Source: Tessaracoccus flavescens
Lineage (GTDB): Bacteria > Actinomycetota > Actinomycetes > Propionibacteriales > Propionibacteriaceae
Assembly: GCF_001998865.1 (NCBI RefSeq)
Contig: NZ_CP019607.1
Coordinates: forward strand, 2,790,001-2,854,000
Direction: 5' to 3'
Length of the DNA stretch: 64,000 nt
Shown here: in pieces, positions 25,816 through 34,837 of the stretch
Numbering within the stretch: position 1 is the first letter of the stretch
How the letters are laid out: each line of letters opens with the position of its first letter
Notes under the pieces: model-generated
Databases searched by the model: none
Told to the model about the DNA's origin: nothing
The model's input: the letters and a program-made list of their open reading frames with translations, nothing else
Position numbers and translations under genes: made by a program

Positions 25816-27256
25816 GACGACACTCATACATAGTCCCCGCGAACGAAGGGGCCGTACCTCACATACTTTTCCCCGGGAAACAGTGACCGGCCACGATGGG
25901 GTGTGGAGGTTGGAGAGAAGCTGTCGATGGCAGCCCGAGTCGAGATCACGAAGAAGTACGCCAAGGCCTATGCCGCGGCCCCGAAGAAGGGCAAGTCCCA
26001 GATCCTCGACCACGTGGTCGAGATCACCGGCTGGAACCGTGACCATGCCCGCCAGCAGTTGGTGGCCCGGTTGAAACAGGCCCCGGGACGGGCCACCGCG
26101 ACGGTCGCGGTGATCGATCGGCGCAAGACCAAGGCGTGTAAGTACTCCTACGACGCCAGGCTGATCCTGCAGCGGGTATGGGCGGCCTCGGGGGGCAGCT
26201 GCGGGCAGTACCTCGCCGCATCCATGAGCGATCTGATCGATGCGATGGAAGCCGAAGGCGAACTGGTGCCTAGCCAGGACCGTTACAGCGCCGAGGTCAG
26301 GGCCGAGCTGGAATCGATGTCGGCGGCCACGATCGACCGGTACCTCGCACCGGCGCGGGCGAAGGACCCGATCCGAGGAAAGACCGCCACCAAGCCCGGC
26401 AGCCTGCTACGAAACTCGATCACCGTGCGTAAAGCCGGTGACGAGGTCGAAGCCGAACCCGGGTTCTTCGAAGTCGACACCGTGGCCCACTGCGGCCCCA
26501 CGCTGAAGGGCGAGTTCGCCCGCAGCGTGAACTTCACCGACATGCACACCGGCTGGAGCTTCACCTACTCCATCCGCAACAACGCCCACCTCCACATCCG
26601 GACCGCGTTCGACCACTTCATCGCCCAGGTCCCGTTCGCGGTCACCGGGATCGATTGTGACAACGGCTCGGAGTTCATCAACCACGACCTGATCGGCTGG
26701 GCCGGCCAACGAGAGGTGTTCTTCACCCGGTCGCGGCCTTACAAGAAAAACGATCAAGCCACCATCGAATCGAAGAACAACCACCTCGTGCGCCGCTACG
26801 GCTTCTACCACCGCTACGACACCGCCACCGAACTCGCGTTACTCAACCAGCTATGGCCGCTGGTCAACGACCGGCTCAACTTCTTCACCCCCACGAAGAA
26901 ACCCGAAGGCTGGGCCACCGACACCGTAGGGCGCCGCAAACGCCTCTACGACAAGCCACGCTCCCCCTACCAGAGGCTCCTGGCCGCCGGGGTCCTCAAC
27001 CCCGCCCAGGAAACAGAACTAGCCGCCTACAAGGCCACCCTCAAACCCGTCGCAATGCAACGACGCATCACCGAGATCCAACAGGAGCTCACCCGACTCG
27101 CAGGCCGAAAGACAGCCCGTCTCGAACAACACATCGCATGGAAGGCACCCGACCCCGCCGGCCTCAAAACCCGGGCCAGCTAACCCTTGTTTTCACGGGG
27201 AAAAATATCTGAGGTAAGGCCTACCATTTCGCGGGGACTTGACAGTGAGGTACCAC
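25816..27256 (+). mobile_element. insertion sequence with doubled terminal repeats (copy 2, related)
   Basis: The left end has repeats ending in TAGTCCCCG (to 25839) and GTACCTCACATACTTTTCCCCG (25854-25875, 22 bp). The right end has inverses starting CGGGGAAAAATATCTGAGGTA (27196) and CGGGGACTTGACAGTGAGGTA (27232). GATCGTC flanks the element at 25809-25815 and 27257-27263, a plausible 7-bp target duplication. Architecture matches copy 1, but the sequences differ. Confidence 0.75.
25903..27183 (+). CDS. rve/DDE transposase, second member
   Basis: 426 residues from GTG 25903 (ATG 25927, AARVEITKKYAK, is an alternative). Same layout as the preceding transposase: GWNRDHARQQLVARL, then FFEVDTVAHCGP, GIDCDNGSEFINHDL and NDQATIESKNNH as the DDE candidates. 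Intact. The two proteins are clearly homologous but far from identical, so these are two elements and not a duplication. Confidence 0.85.
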   Translation: MEVGEKLSMAARVEITKKYAKAYAAAPKKGKSQILDHVVEITGWNRDHARQQLVARLKQAPGRATATVAVIDRRKTKACKYSYDARLILQRVWAASGGSCGQYLAASMSDLIDAMEAEGELVPSQDRYSAEVRAELESMSAATIDRYLAPARAKDPIRGKTATKPGSLLRNSITVRKAGDEVEAEPGFFEVDTVAHCGPTLKGEFARSVNFTDMHTGWSFTYSIRNNAHLHIRTAFDHFIAQVPFAVTGIDCDNGSEFINHDLIGWAGQREVFFTRSRPYKKNDQATIESKNNHLVRRYGFYHRYDTATELALLNQLWPLVNDRLNFFTPTKKPEGWATDTVGRRKRLYDKPRSPYQRLLAAGVLNPAQETELAAYKATLKPVAMQRRITEIQQELTRLAGRKTARLEQHIAWKAPDPAGLKTRAS

Positions 27257-27261
27257 GATCG

Positions 27262-27684
27262 TCACTCTGTGGCCTTGCGGAGGCGCTCGATGATGAGGGC
27301 CTCCTCCGTCTCGGTGAGCTCGAGCAGGGCGTAGTGGGTGGGCCACATGTTGCCCTCGTCGAGCCTCGCGGCCTCCTCGAATCCGACCGTGGAGTAGCGG
27401 TAGTCGAACTTGGACGCGGGCTGCAGGAAGATCACGTTCTTCCCGTGGGCGTTGGCCCAGGCGGGCATCCCGTAGTAGGTCTTGCCGACCAGCTGCGGGG
27501 CGACCTGCTTGACCAGTTCATGCAGGCGAAGCGCGATCGCGCGGTCGTGCTCGGGCAGTTCGTCGATCTTGGCGAACATGGCCTTCTCCGAGGCGTCGGC
27601 CTTCTTCGACGCGCGCAGCTCGGCCGCGCGTTCCTTCATCGCCTTCTTCTCCTCCTCGGAGAAGCCGGGGTTTGTCTTTGCCAT
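27262..27684 (-). CDS. DUF1801/YdhG-like protein
   Basis: 140 residues. Lys/Glu-rich N-terminus, then VGKTYYGMPAWANAHGKNVIFLQPASKFDYRYSTVGF in pieces typical of DUF1801 (YdhG-type, sometimes called iron chaperone). The stop codon touches the putative target repeat of the neighbouring IS, which inserted just behind the gene without damaging it. Confidence 0.8.
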   Translation of the reverse strand: MAKTNPGFSEEEKKAMKERAAELRASKKADASEKAMFAKIDELPEHDRAIALRLHELVKQVAPQLVGKTYYGMPAWANAHGKNVIFLQPASKFDYRYSTVGFEEAARLDEGNMWPTHYALLELTETEEALIIERLRKATE

Positions 27685-27742
27685 GGTGCTCCTCAGATCG
27701 TGGGAGGTCGATCATCCCACGAGGGGATCGTCCGGAGAAGGA

Positions 27743-27772
27743 GAACCGCCCCCGGATGGCCGGGGGCGGTTC
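27743..27772 (-). terminator. terminator behind the surface-protein gene
   Basis: GAACCGCCCCCGG and CCGGGGGCGGTTC form a perfect 13-bp stem with a four-base loop. It lies 15 bases past the stop of the minus-strand surface protein. The T-run after it on the minus strand is weak. Confidence 0.65.
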
Positions 27773-27786
27773 GTCGGTCAGTCAGC

Positions 27787-29498
27787 TCAGCGTCCGGTGG
27801 ACGGCAGTCCGGGCTTGACCGGGGGACGGCTCGGCGACGGGGTCGGCGAGGGGCTCGGCGACGGCGTGGGCACGTCGTTGATGGTGTTGGTCACGACGAC
27901 GTCGGTGGTGTCGCCTGCGGCGACGGTGAAGTTGACGTTGTCGATGACGATGTCGCCCCAGACGGTGCCGGTAATGGCGACCGGGGTCTTCTCGCTGATC
28001 GACACGACAGCGCCCGCGGGAAGCTCGGGGCTGGTCGCCTTCTCGCCGGCCTTGACCTCGAGCGAGCCGGAGCCCGCCTCGAAGCCGTCACCGGCGGGGA
28101 AGGAGTAGTCGATCGTGAAGGTGGTGTCCGCGGGAACCTTTGACGCGGCGTCACCGGCGAGCAGCTTGCTGACCTCGAACTGGCCCGTCTTCAGGGCGAG
28201 CGGGTTGGTCAGGGTGATCTCGGAGAGGGTGCCGCCCTTGAGCGTGAACTCCGACTCGGAGAACACCGGGGTGCCCCACGAGGCGTTCGGCAGCGCCGAC
28301 GGCGTGGCCTCAGACAGCTTGACGGTCGAGTTGCGGGGGAAGTCCTCGCTCGTCCAGGTCTGGCCGGCCTTGAAGGTGAACGTGTCGGTGACAGGCTCGC
28401 CTTCGCCCTCGGGCGGGGTGACGGTGTAGGTGACTGAGAAGTCGACGTCGTCGACGTTCACGTCCGGACCGTCGACGGTCTTGGTGACGGCGAAGCGGCC
28501 GACGTTCTCGCCGATGCCGGTGGCGGAGCCGCCGACGTTGCGCTGCTGGGCGGTGACCGTCTTCTCCTCCTCGGTGCCGACCGTCGCTTCGTTCTCGTAG
28601 GTCTCAAGCGTCAGGTCGGTGGGCTGGGTCACGAACTTGATCTCGTAGAAGTAGCCCTTTTCGGCGACGATCGTGACCTGGTCACGGGCGGCGTTGATGG
28701 TGTACTCCGACTCCGGCTTGACCTGCCAGTTGGTCGGGCGCCAGTAGCCTGCGCTGTTCGGGCGGACCTCGTTGGTCTCGAAGACGACGGCGGAGCGCGC
28801 GGGGATCAGGTCCTGCCCGGCTCCCGGGGTGTCCTTGACGATGATCGTCTCGCCGCCCTCTGCGCCGTTCGGGCCTGCCTCGACGGCAACCGTCCAGACG
28901 ATGGCGTTGGTCTCGTAGTCCCAACCGCCCCACTTGCCGTTGCCCCGGCCCGTGAACTCGCAGTTCTCGGGGCAGGTGCCTCCGGTCTTGGGCGGAACGA
29001 CGGTCAGCGTCGCCTCGACGTCGTCGAACGTGTAGGTCACCTGGGTGTCGGTCGTGGTCTCGGTGGTGACCTGGACCCAGAACTTGAACGTGCCCCGCAG
29101 GTTCAGCGGGTTCTCGGCGATGTAGTCGTCGTCGATGTCGCAGAACAGCCTGGTGTCCTCGACGTAGCACGTGCCCATCTGGACCGAGGGCGTGGTGCCC
29201 TTCGCGTCAGACATCATCGGGAACGACGTCTTCACGCCCCGCAGACCCTCCGGGAGTTCGACCTCCAGGCCGGCGGTGGGCGCCGGGTTGTCGGGGAGCG
29301 ACCAGGTGCCGACGAGCTCTGCCCGTGACCACGTGGTGGCGCTCTCCTGTGTGAACTTCATCGAGGTGATCGTCGCCTCCGTGGTGTAGGGCGGCGCGCG
29401 TTGGCTGCGGACAGCCCGAGCAGCGCGAGCAGCCCCACCAGGGTGGTACCGATCACGGTGAGCACGCTGATCCGGCGCGTGCCCTTTCCTGAAAACAT
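27787..29498 (-). pseudogene. pilin/adhesin-like surface protein, signal peptide out of frame
   Basis: The mature frame (stop 27787, open to beyond 29361) has an adhesin-like N-terminal part, repeated DUF5979/SpaA-like beta domains (FAVTKTVDGPD, FEVSKLLAGDAA) and a Pro/Ser stalk ending LPSTGR then stop. The signal peptide starts at ATG 29498 (GTRRISVLTVIG, LLALLGLSAANA) with GGGGGAGA upstream, but in another frame. Deleting one CG unit from CGCGCG (29395-29400) would join them as ANA-PPYTTE. The LPSTG has no membrane anchor or charged tail, so wall sorting is doubtful even if the frame is restored. Confidence 0.8.
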
Positions 29499-30019
29499 GT
29501 TTTCTCCCCCTATGTGGACGTCTCGGGGACGTCAGCGCCCCGAGGGGCTCAGCAGGCGCGTCAGAGCGACAGGCCCGTCTTGCCAGATGGATAGTTTACC
29601 CGAGGGGGGCATTTTCAGCAGTTCGGGAACATCTTCTACTACGAATGGTCGGAGGCCGGTCGGCTCCCCGCGTGGAAAGGTTGTTTCTAGCAGAAAACGG
29701 ACAGTTACGCGTCTGTGGATAACGTCGCCGCTGGCAAGATCGCTTCCGTGTGACCGTCCGGCGACGGTGCTCGATCCGTGAAATCTGGACCCGAGGTGTC
29801 GGGGTCTACCTGTCCCGTGAAGCAGTTCCCTGGGAACCTCGTGCCAGCGCAGGCGCGGCGCTGTGGGTGAACCCGACACCAGGAGCCCGGAGCAGGCGCA
29901 GGCCAGTACAGAACTGGCAATCCTGCGCGGAACCCCGCCACGGCCTCCTGGGTGACGACGGCTGTCTCAATGGCTGTCACAGGTGTGGGCTGGGCAACCG
30001 TCAACCCGCTCCCGCAAGG
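29499..30019. other. non-coding region, no gene seen
   Basis: About 520 bases between the surface-protein start and tRNA-Arg. The ORFs here have Arg/Pro/Ser-rich translations without recognisable domains on either strand. It probably contains the surface-protein promoter; TAAACT (about 110 bases before ATG 29498 on the minus strand) is the only weak -10-like match. Confidence 0.4.
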
Positions 30020-30092
30020 CGCCCCAGGCAGGACTCGAACCTGCAACCGACGGATTAGAAGGCCGTTGCGCTATCCATTGCGCCACTGGGGC
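30020..30092 (-). tRNA. tRNA-Arg (UCU anticodon)
   Basis: Minus strand: acceptor GCCCCAG with CTGGGGC, anticodon stem loop ACGGC CTTCTAA TCCGT (anticodon TCT), T-arm GCAGGTTCGAGTCCTGC, discriminator G. 73 bases. Confidence 0.93.
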
Positions 30093-30152
30093 TGGGCCCC
30101 AACAGTGTAGCCCGCTGGCACGGGTGGCTCCGCGACGCCTAGATTGGTCGCC

Positions 30153-30785
30153 ATGACAGAGAATCTGGTGTGGATCGACTGCGAGATGACCGGGCTTGAC
30201 CTAGTCAACGACGCGCTCATCGAGGTTGCGGTGCTCGTCACCGACGGTGACCTCAACGTGCTGGGTGACGGAGTCGACGTCCTCATCAAGCCGAGCGACG
30301 AGCAGCTCGCCAACATGGGCGACTTCGTCCGCGAGATGCACACCAACTCCGGCCTCCTCGACGAGCTGTCCGAGGGGGTCACCATGGAGGAGGCCACAAG
30401 GGCCGCCCTCGACTACATCCGCGAGTTCGTCCCCGTCGCGCGCAAGGCGCCGCTGGCAGGCAACACGATTGGCACCGACCGTGCCTTCCTCGCGCGCGAC
30501 ATGCCCGAGCTGGAGGAGTGGGTCCACTACCGCAACGTCGACGTCTCCTCGCTGAAGGAGCTCGCGAAGCGCTGGTTCCCCAAGATCCAATACCAGGCGC
30601 CAGCCAAGACGGGCAACCACCGGGCGCTCGCCGACATCCAGGAGTCGATCGAGGAGCTGCGCTACTACCGCGAGGCGATGTTCGTGGCGCCCCCCGGCCC
30701 GACGACCCCGGAGTTGCGGGCCATCGCCGCCAAGCACCGCGGCGCCCTGACCGGCAACACGGGAGAGGCCCCGGCCCAGGCCTGA
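30153..30785 (+). CDS. orn: oligoribonuclease
   Basis: 210 residues. Degrades di- to short oligoribonucleotides, including pGpG. DEDDh exonuclease motifs: LVWIDCEMTGLD, ALIEVAVLVTD, PLAGNTIGTDRAFLARDMPEL and HRALADIQESIEELRYY. ATG 30153 matches the family start; TTG 30144 would add three residues. Its promoter shares the short gap with the divergent tRNA-Arg. Confidence 0.95.
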   Translation: MTENLVWIDCEMTGLDLVNDALIEVAVLVTDGDLNVLGDGVDVLIKPSDEQLANMGDFVREMHTNSGLLDELSEGVTMEEATRAALDYIREFVPVARKAPLAGNTIGTDRAFLARDMPELEEWVHYRNVDVSSLKELAKRWFPKIQYQAPAKTGNHRALADIQESIEELRYYREAMFVAPPGPTTPELRAIAAKHRGALTGNTGEAPAQA

Positions 30786-30877
30786 GCGCACCCCGCGGGG
30801 CCCGGAAACCTCGATTTTCCACCCCCGGCAACCGTGCGCTATTCTTCTCAGGTCATCGACTCAGGTCGACGACGATG

Positions 30878-30950
30878 GTGGGTATAGCTCAGCTGGTAGA
30901 GCACCTGGTTGTGGTCCAGGATGTCGCGGGTTCAAGTCCCGTTACTCACC
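30878..30950 (+). tRNA. tRNA-His (GUG anticodon)
   Basis: GTGGGTA pairs with TACTCAC, anticodon stem loop CCTGG TTGTGGT CCAGG (anticodon GTG), T-arm GCGGGTTCAAGTCCCGT. The G at 30877 is the expected -1 nucleotide opposite the C discriminator at 30950. The accessory island begins directly after this gene. Confidence 0.93.
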
Positions 30951-31000
30951 CCAAACGGGTCAGGTGTGAACTTGCGACCAAGGGTCCTCCGCGGCCCAGC

Positions 31001-31542
31001 TCAGTGCGTCGGCATGGAGGCCAGACAGTTGAGGATCGCGACGGCCTCGGACGCGGCGCTGGGGTCGAGGGTCCACCTGAACAGCTCGGCCGGTGGACGA
31101 CCGTCGAGCGCGGCGGCGTGCAGCAGGCTTTGGAGTGCGGTGCGGGTCTTGCCTTCCCAGAACCCGCCGGACTCGACTCCTCCGGCGCTGAGACCGGTGG
31201 CGGCGGCGAGTCCGTTGGCGCGGATCATCGCGGTCAACGGATCGTCGCAGCCGCGGATGGGTGACCAGCGCAGCCCTGCCGGGATGCCTTCGGCGAGGTG
31301 TTGGGGGTCGAACACGGCGACCGGCCCGCCTTTGCGGCGTCGGGCGCGAAGGGTCGCGGTGAGTGCCGAGTGCGGTCGCTCCGTTCTGCCGATCAGCGTG
31401 GGACACGCGCCTTGAGCCAGGCGGTCACTCCGTTCTGCCACCGGTCGGGGTCGGTGTTCCAACAGAGGGTGTGGGCGTCATCAACGCGATCCTCGACGCA
31501 CCCGGCGCGGTCGTGACCACCAGCACCAGGCCCGACAACACC
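31001..31542 (-). pseudogene. traG/traD coupling-protein fragments, part inverted
   Basis: The minus strand at about 31028-31360 encodes a middle piece of a conjugation coupling ATPase (TATLRARRRKGGPVAVFDPQ, then GLRWSPIRGCDDPLTAMIRA and FWEGKTRTALQSLLHAAALD). The piece that normally comes just before it (NAILDAPGAVVTTSTRPDN) is on the plus strand at about 31478-31542. The fragments are thus adjacent in the protein but opposite in orientation, showing an inversion in a decayed conjugative element. Walker A and both termini are missing. Confidence 0.75.
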
Positions 31543-31645
31543 ATATCGTCCGGCCACGCCCAGAGAGACCCGACTCAAGCCGTACGTCCGCCGGTATCAT
31601 CGGGAGTGTTGGCCTGCCTGGGCCATAGAGCGAGGGAGGAGCATC

Positions 31646-31846
31646 GTGGCTGAGCCGTGGCTGTCCGCAGACGACATCGCCGCCCACCTCGGGGTCACCA
31701 AAGACACCGTCTACACCTGGATCGCCGAGAAGGCCATGCCCGCCCACAAGGTCGGACGCCTCTGGAAGTTCCAAGCCAGCGAGATCGACGACTGGGTGCG
31801 ACGAGGTGGCGCTGCCGCCGACTCCGAACCCTCCCCGCCCGGGTGA
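31646..31846 (+). CDS. excisionase-type helix-turn-helix regulator
   Basis: 66 residues from GTG 31646 with GGGAGGAG upstream. WLSADDIAAHLGVTKDTVYTWIAEKAMPAHKVGRLWKF is a MerR/excisionase HTH_17 domain in full, followed by a short acidic tail. It precedes a large helicase gene on the same strand by about 90 bases; such small HTH genes often head restriction or defence operons. It is probably the operon regulator. Confidence 0.85.
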   Translation: MAEPWLSADDIAAHLGVTKDTVYTWIAEKAMPAHKVGRLWKFQASEIDDWVRRGGAAADSEPSPPG

Positions 31847-31935
31847 GCGCATCGCTTGCTTCGCGCCGCCGTCGACACTTTGTCAGTGGCACCCCATATC
31901 CTGATTCACTGCCCAAAATCGGAAGGAGGCACCTC

Positions 31936-33384
31936 GTGACAGAAGCGACGACCGACGCAACGTTGACGCTCGCGACGCTTCGCGCGGGCCAGCGCCTCCG
32001 GGGCTTGGTGCCGGGGCAGACGGTCACCCTGATCGCCATCGACCCTATCGACGCCGAGCTGTTCGAGGTCTTCTACCGCGACGACTCCGGTCGCAGCGGA
32101 GCACGCGCGATCACCGATGCCGACGCGGCACGGTTCGAGGTCGCGGGCGACTTTGACTCCGCCCCCGCCTACGATGCCGATCCGGACGAGTTCCGGCTCG
32201 CAGCCGAGGCGCTCCGGATCAAGTACGCGGCGCTGTATGACCCGATGGTCGCGGTCAACAGCTCGGACGTGGACCCGCTGCCGCACCAGATTCGCGCGGT
32301 CTACGAGGAACTGCTGCCGCGCATCCCGCTGCGGTTCCTGCTGGCCGACGACCCCGGCGCGGGCAAGACGATCATGGCCGGGCTGTACCTGAAGGAGTTG
32401 ATCCTGCGCTCGGACTGCGAGCGCGCGATCATCGTCGCCCCGGGTGGGCTCGTGGAGCAGTGGCGCGAGGAGCTCAGCCAGAAGTTCGACCTGCGCTTCG
32501 AAATCTTCAGCCGCCAGATGGTCGATGACGCCCAGGGCCGCAACGTCTTCGCTGAGCACCCGTTCCTGATCGCCCGCATGGACCAGCTCTCCCGTAGCGA
32601 AGACCTGACCGAGCAACTCGGCGAGGTCACCTGGGATGTCGCCGTCGTTGACGAGGCCCATCGCATGTCTGCCCACTACTCCTCGTGGGCGGGCGAGGTC
32701 GATGAAACCAAGCGCTTCAAACTCGGCCGCCTGCTGTCAGAGACGGCACACAACTTTCTGTTGATGACCGCGACCCCGCACGCGGGCAAGGAAGAGGACT
32801 TCCAACTGTTCATGTCGCTGCTGGACCGCGACCGCTTCGAGGGCCAGTACCGGCAAGGCGTGCACCGTACCGACACCCACGGCCTGATGCGCCGCATGGT
32901 GAAAGAAGACCTGCTCACCTTCGAGGGCAAGCCACTGTTCCCCGAACGCAAGGCCTACACCGTCGAGTACGAGCTGAGCCCCGCCGAGCGAGACCTCTAC
33001 GAACAGGTCACCAACTACGTCCGCACCGAGATGGGGCGTGCTGAGCGGATCGCCCAGGCCGGGGACAAGAAGCGCGGCAACAACGTCGGGTTCGCGCTCA
33101 CCGTGCTGCAACGCCGCCTCGCCTCCAGCCCCGAAGCGATCCTGCGATCCCTGGAACGACGCCAGCAGCGCCTCGACACGAAACTGCGCGACATGCAGCG
33201 CATCACCGACGATGCCCGCTTCCGCACCTCTATCGCCTCACACATCGACGAATGGACCACGGGCAAGACCACGCTCGATTTCGGAAGCGACGCACTACCC
33301 GCGTTTTCGGTCGACGACTTCGAGGACTTCGAAGAGGAAACGACCGACGAGGAACGCGCCCAGTTCGAGGAACAGGCAGACCAG
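31936..33384 (+). pseudogene. SNF2/DEAD-type helicase cut off by ISL3
   Basis: GTG 31936 has a strong AAGGAGG upstream. About 483 host codons remain before the ISL3 element, and the reading frame runs on to a stop at 33402 inside it. Visible: N-terminal domain (LATLRAGQRLRGLVPGQTV), Walker A LADDPGAGKTIMAGLYLKEL, DEAH box VAVVDEAHRMS and motif III LMTATPHAGKEEDF. The second RecA domain and C-terminus are gone. Relatives in HTH-helicase operons (for example DISARM DrmD-type helicases) are about twice as long. The rest of the gene is not found beyond the IS cluster. Confidence 0.8.
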
Positions 33385-34837
33385 GGCTCTTCACAGAAGT
33401 GAGTGGATCAGGGGTCTGAACCCGCCAGCGTCGAGTAGGCATCTGGCGACGTAGTTGACGATGCTGCGGAAGCCTCGGGCTGTGCCGCGGAGGTGTTCGA
33501 GCAATCCGTTGATCGCTTCGGTGGGGCCGTTCGAGGTGCCGGGGTGGTCGAAGAACGCGAGGATGTCATCGCGGCGCCGTTTCATCGTCTGCCCGAGCGA
33601 GCGGAGCTCGTCGAGGCCGGCGGGAACCCCGGCCTTGATGGCGTCGATCACCCGGGTCATGATCTTCTTCCCCTCGGCTGGGTCGGGGGCCTGGTAGGCG
33701 TCGATCACGTCCTGGTAGATGCTCCAGGTGACCTCGAACGCGACATGCCGCTCGTCGGCGAGGACCTTCGCGAGCCGGTGCTGCTGCTTCTCTGTGAGCA
33801 GCGAAGCGCGGGTGCGGGCGACGCGTCGGATGCCGTAGAGCGGGTCACCGGAGCGGCCCCGATGCCCCAGTGTCTCTTGCTGGATGCGTTGCCTGCAGCG
33901 GTCGAGCTTGTCACCGACCAGGGCCACGACATGATACGGATCCATTACGGTGGTGACGGTGTCGATGGCTTCGACGGCGGCGCTCTTGTAGCCGGTGAAT
34001 CCGTCCATCGCGACGATCTCCACTCGGTTCCGAAACGAGTCGGTCTGGGCTTCGAGCCAGGTCTTGAACGCCTGCTTCGAGCGGCCCTCGACCACGGCCA
34101 GCAGGCGTGAGGGACCGGTTCTGGTCCTTGTCGGGGTCAGGTCGATGATGACGGTGACGTACTTGTCGCCGTGTCGTGTGTGTCGCCACGCGTGCTCATC
34201 GACGCCGACAATGGTGACCCCATCAAGCCGGTCTGGGGTGTCGATGAGCAGTTCGGTGCCGGCGGCCAGGATCGCGTCCGAGGCGGTGTTCCAGGCGACG
34301 CCGAGGTTGGCCGCGACCCGGGCGATCGACATCCGGTCGACCACGACCTGCTTGACCGCCAACATGATCGCGTCACGCGACAGCTTCCCCTTCGACGGCG
34401 CCGCCGCCGTGATGCTGTGACGCCAGATCCGTCGACACGGTACGCACCGGTAGCGAGGGACGACCACCTCCAGGATCGTGGGCTTCCACCCGAACGGCAC
34501 ATGCGCCAACCTGCGCAGCACCGCATCGTGCCGGACGCCCGGCCCGGCGCAGCCCGGACACGGCGATGGCGGTGTGGTGGGGCGGCAGCGCAGCACTGTG
34601 TGGTCGGGTTCGACGCGCTGGGCGGTCACGGACAGCCCGAGACGGTCCAGCCGGCAGAACGTATCGAGGCAGGGTGGGGTAGCGTTTCGCACAAGGGCCC
34701 TTGGGTTTTCAGATGTGGCTTAGACACCTTCATCCTGCCAACCCGAGGGCCCCCACTACCAGCCCGACCCTCCGGAGCGCCACCGAGCCGGGTCGCTCAG
34801 ATGCCGCCCTTGGCTCCACTGCCTTCTGTGAAGAGCC
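33385..34837 (-). mobile_element. ISL3 family element, copy A (complete)
   Basis: 1453 bp between inverted repeats GGCTCTTCACAGAAG (33385-33399) and CTTCTGTGAAGAGCC (34823-34837). The 8-bp flanks differ (CAGACCAG and AGTGATCT), so a simple insertion is not supported; a deletion or recombination after insertion is likely. It truncates the helicase on the left and ISL3 copy B on the right. Confidence 0.88.
33391..34692 (-). CDS. ISL3 family transposase (copy A)
   Basis: 433 residues. N-terminal zinc-ribbon (CPGCAGPGVRHD, CVPCRRIW), then the DDE_Tnp_ISL3 core (VGVDEHAWRHTRHGDKYVTV, AMDGFTGYKSA, VMDPYHVVALVGDKLDRCR) and the terminal FFDHPGTSNGPTEAINGLLE. The stop lies in the left inverted repeat. 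Intact. Outside a patch of about 200 bp it is the same as copy C. Confidence 0.93.
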   Translation of the reverse strand: MRNATPPCLDTFCRLDRLGLSVTAQRVEPDHTVLRCRPTTPPSPCPGCAGPGVRHDAVLRRLAHVPFGWKPTILEVVVPRYRCVPCRRIWRHSITAAAPSKGKLSRDAIMLAVKQVVVDRMSIARVAANLGVAWNTASDAILAAGTELLIDTPDRLDGVTIVGVDEHAWRHTRHGDKYVTVIIDLTPTRTRTGPSRLLAVVEGRSKQAFKTWLEAQTDSFRNRVEIVAMDGFTGYKSAAVEAIDTVTTVMDPYHVVALVGDKLDRCRQRIQQETLGHRGRSGDPLYGIRRVARTRASLLTEKQQHRLAKVLADERHVAFEVTWSIYQDVIDAYQAPDPAEGKKIMTRVIDAIKAGVPAGLDELRSLGQTMKRRRDDILAFFDHPGTSNGPTEAINGLLEHLRGTARGFRSIVNYVARCLLDAGGFRPLIHSLL

